Source: Perspicuibacillus lycopersici (GTDB lineage Bacteria; Bacillota; Bacilli; Bacillales; Caldibacillaceae). Taken from it: a stretch of DNA of 64,000 nt. A program made the translations under genes and the position numbers. This document shows, piece after piece, positions 63,666 through 64,000 of the stretch. Every line of letters starts with the position of its first letter. Position 1 is the stretch's first letter. The notes beneath the pieces were generated by a model. That model worked only from the letters and a program-made list of their open reading frames with translations, did no database searches and was not told the origin of the DNA. The stretch lies in assembly GCF_025660475.1 (NCBI RefSeq), contig NZ_JAOUSF010000004.1, positions 1 through 64,000 on the forward strand, given 5' to 3'.

Positions 63666-64000
63666 TTGTCTAAAATAAATTTATACAGAATCGATGAAGG
63701 AAATCATAGAGCATTTTTAAATTATTTAGAAGAAAAACTAGTTTATATTGAAAATAAAGAATTAGAAGATGAGGAAGAAGAAAAATATTCATTTTCATTA
63801 TTTAAAATAAATGAGGAAGTAGATAAAGAAATTAGTTGGAATTGGATTTTAAATGAGTTCGGCCAACCGTTGTTGTCAGTCAAAACACAACCAAAAGCAG
63901 TACTAGTAATTGAGTATGATGATGAAATGTATGCGGTGACATTTGGTAGTGCATTTTTCTTAGTAGATAAATATTGTGATCGAAATTTTGCATTTGAATT
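63666..64000 (+). CDS. DUF6119/TIGR04141-type protein, N-terminal part
   Basis: The first 111 residues of a gene that runs off the right edge. The start is TTG, with AGGGGTG 6 nt upstream. The N terminus KINLYRIDEG, and then AVLVIEYDDEMYAVTFGSAF followed by FLVDKYCDRNFAFE, match the pattern of the sporadically distributed TIGR04141 (DUF6119) family, where an (F/Y)AxTFG-x-LLxxxxxxxxFGL block is typical. Full members exceed 500 residues. The function is unknown; the sporadic distribution suggests a defence or conflict role (inference). Confidence 0.65.
   Translation, partial: MSKINLYRIDEGNHRAFLNYLEEKLVYIENKELEDEEEEKYSFSLFKINEEVDKEISWNWILNEFGQPLLSVKTQPKAVLVIEYDDEMYAVTFGSAFFLVDKYCDRNFAFE

Larger units (their letters stand above)
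53938..64000. mobile_element. Integrated element at the 3' end of rlmCD (left part)
   Basis: The rlmCD reading frame is complete and directly followed by the reverse-strand integrase. The content from here on is AT-rich and accessory: small recombinase partner gene, truncated replication gene, HsdM relic, and three genes of defence type. The opposite attachment site is not in the window, so the element is at least 10 kb. I know the rlmCD (rumA) 3' end as an integration site for ICEs in streptococci; the element type here cannot be told, since no conjugation genes are visible. Confidence 0.7.

Noticed and set aside
53938-64000. Right attachment site of the integrated element within the window
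   Set aside because: I looked for a second copy of the rlmCD 3'-end segment (for example GTTACTCGTAAAA or GTTGAGTGCTG) and found only short chance matches such as the one near 57765.

Overview
The window is a low-GC Firmicutes chromosome segment. Gene content and order (5S rRNA, NETI-motif gene, yerA-yerB-yerC-pcrB-pcrA-ligA-camS, a complete pur operon, gatCAB, dagK, rlmCD) are those of Bacillales. The S41/sphericase-type subtilisin and the overall gene set suggest a Lysinibacillus-like member of the Planococcaceae/Bacillaceae, but the genus is an inference.

Core, 1-34.3 kb. An rRNA operon ends at the left edge with 5S rRNA and a terminator. A NETI gene and a first purB copy follow, then a DUF2892 protein on the other strand, and the forward block yerA (adenine deaminase family), yerB, yerC, pcrB, pcrA, ligA, camS. 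On the reverse strand, 12.2-25.2 kb is the full de novo purine operon purE-K-B-C-S-Q-L-F-M-N-H-D. It is controlled by a sigma-A promoter, two inverted PurBoxes, a guanine riboswitch and a leader terminator. The operon's purB is a second, diverged copy, and a palindromic intergenic element sits between purC and purB. The order NETI-purB-yer..., with the rest of pur displaced and inverted, points to an old rearrangement. A class B penicillin-binding protein, glutamate-semialdehyde dehydrogenase (rocA type), a YueI-family protein and gatC-gatA-gatB complete the block.

Accessory stretch, 34.3-50 kb. It opens with about 20 copies of a 52-bp tandem repeat in perfect register, each carrying an imperfect dyad. 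A secreted subtilisin follows. The 37.5-42.8 kb part is a patchwork of small single-gene modules (SRPBCC fragment, AlkD-like repair protein, GNAT, DinB, SnoaL-like) and relics (group II intron RT, GntR/ABC, DinB with an in-frame stop, SSB and RadC fragments). Recurring half-repeats separate these modules. After a conserved block (Bax inhibitor-1 family, thioredoxin-like, succinate-semialdehyde dehydrogenase, zinc-ribbon/DUF2628 protein), a decayed IS1595-type element with apparent passenger genes lies at 47.6-49.9 kb, with an 8-bp flanking duplication.

Right part, 50-64 kb. dagK, an ECF sigma/anti-sigma pair and rlmCD are core. A large serine recombinase has integrated at the 3' end of rlmCD, and its reading frame runs across the junction into rlmCD antisense. 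The element continues past the right edge. It carries a truncated replication-protein gene, an HsdM relic, an OLD-family ATPase/TOPRIM protein, a 1241-residue protein with a nuclease-like N terminus and a STAND-type NTPase, and the start of a DUF6119/TIGR04141-type protein. This looks like an AT-rich anti-phage defence island and is the best candidate in the window for an undescribed system.
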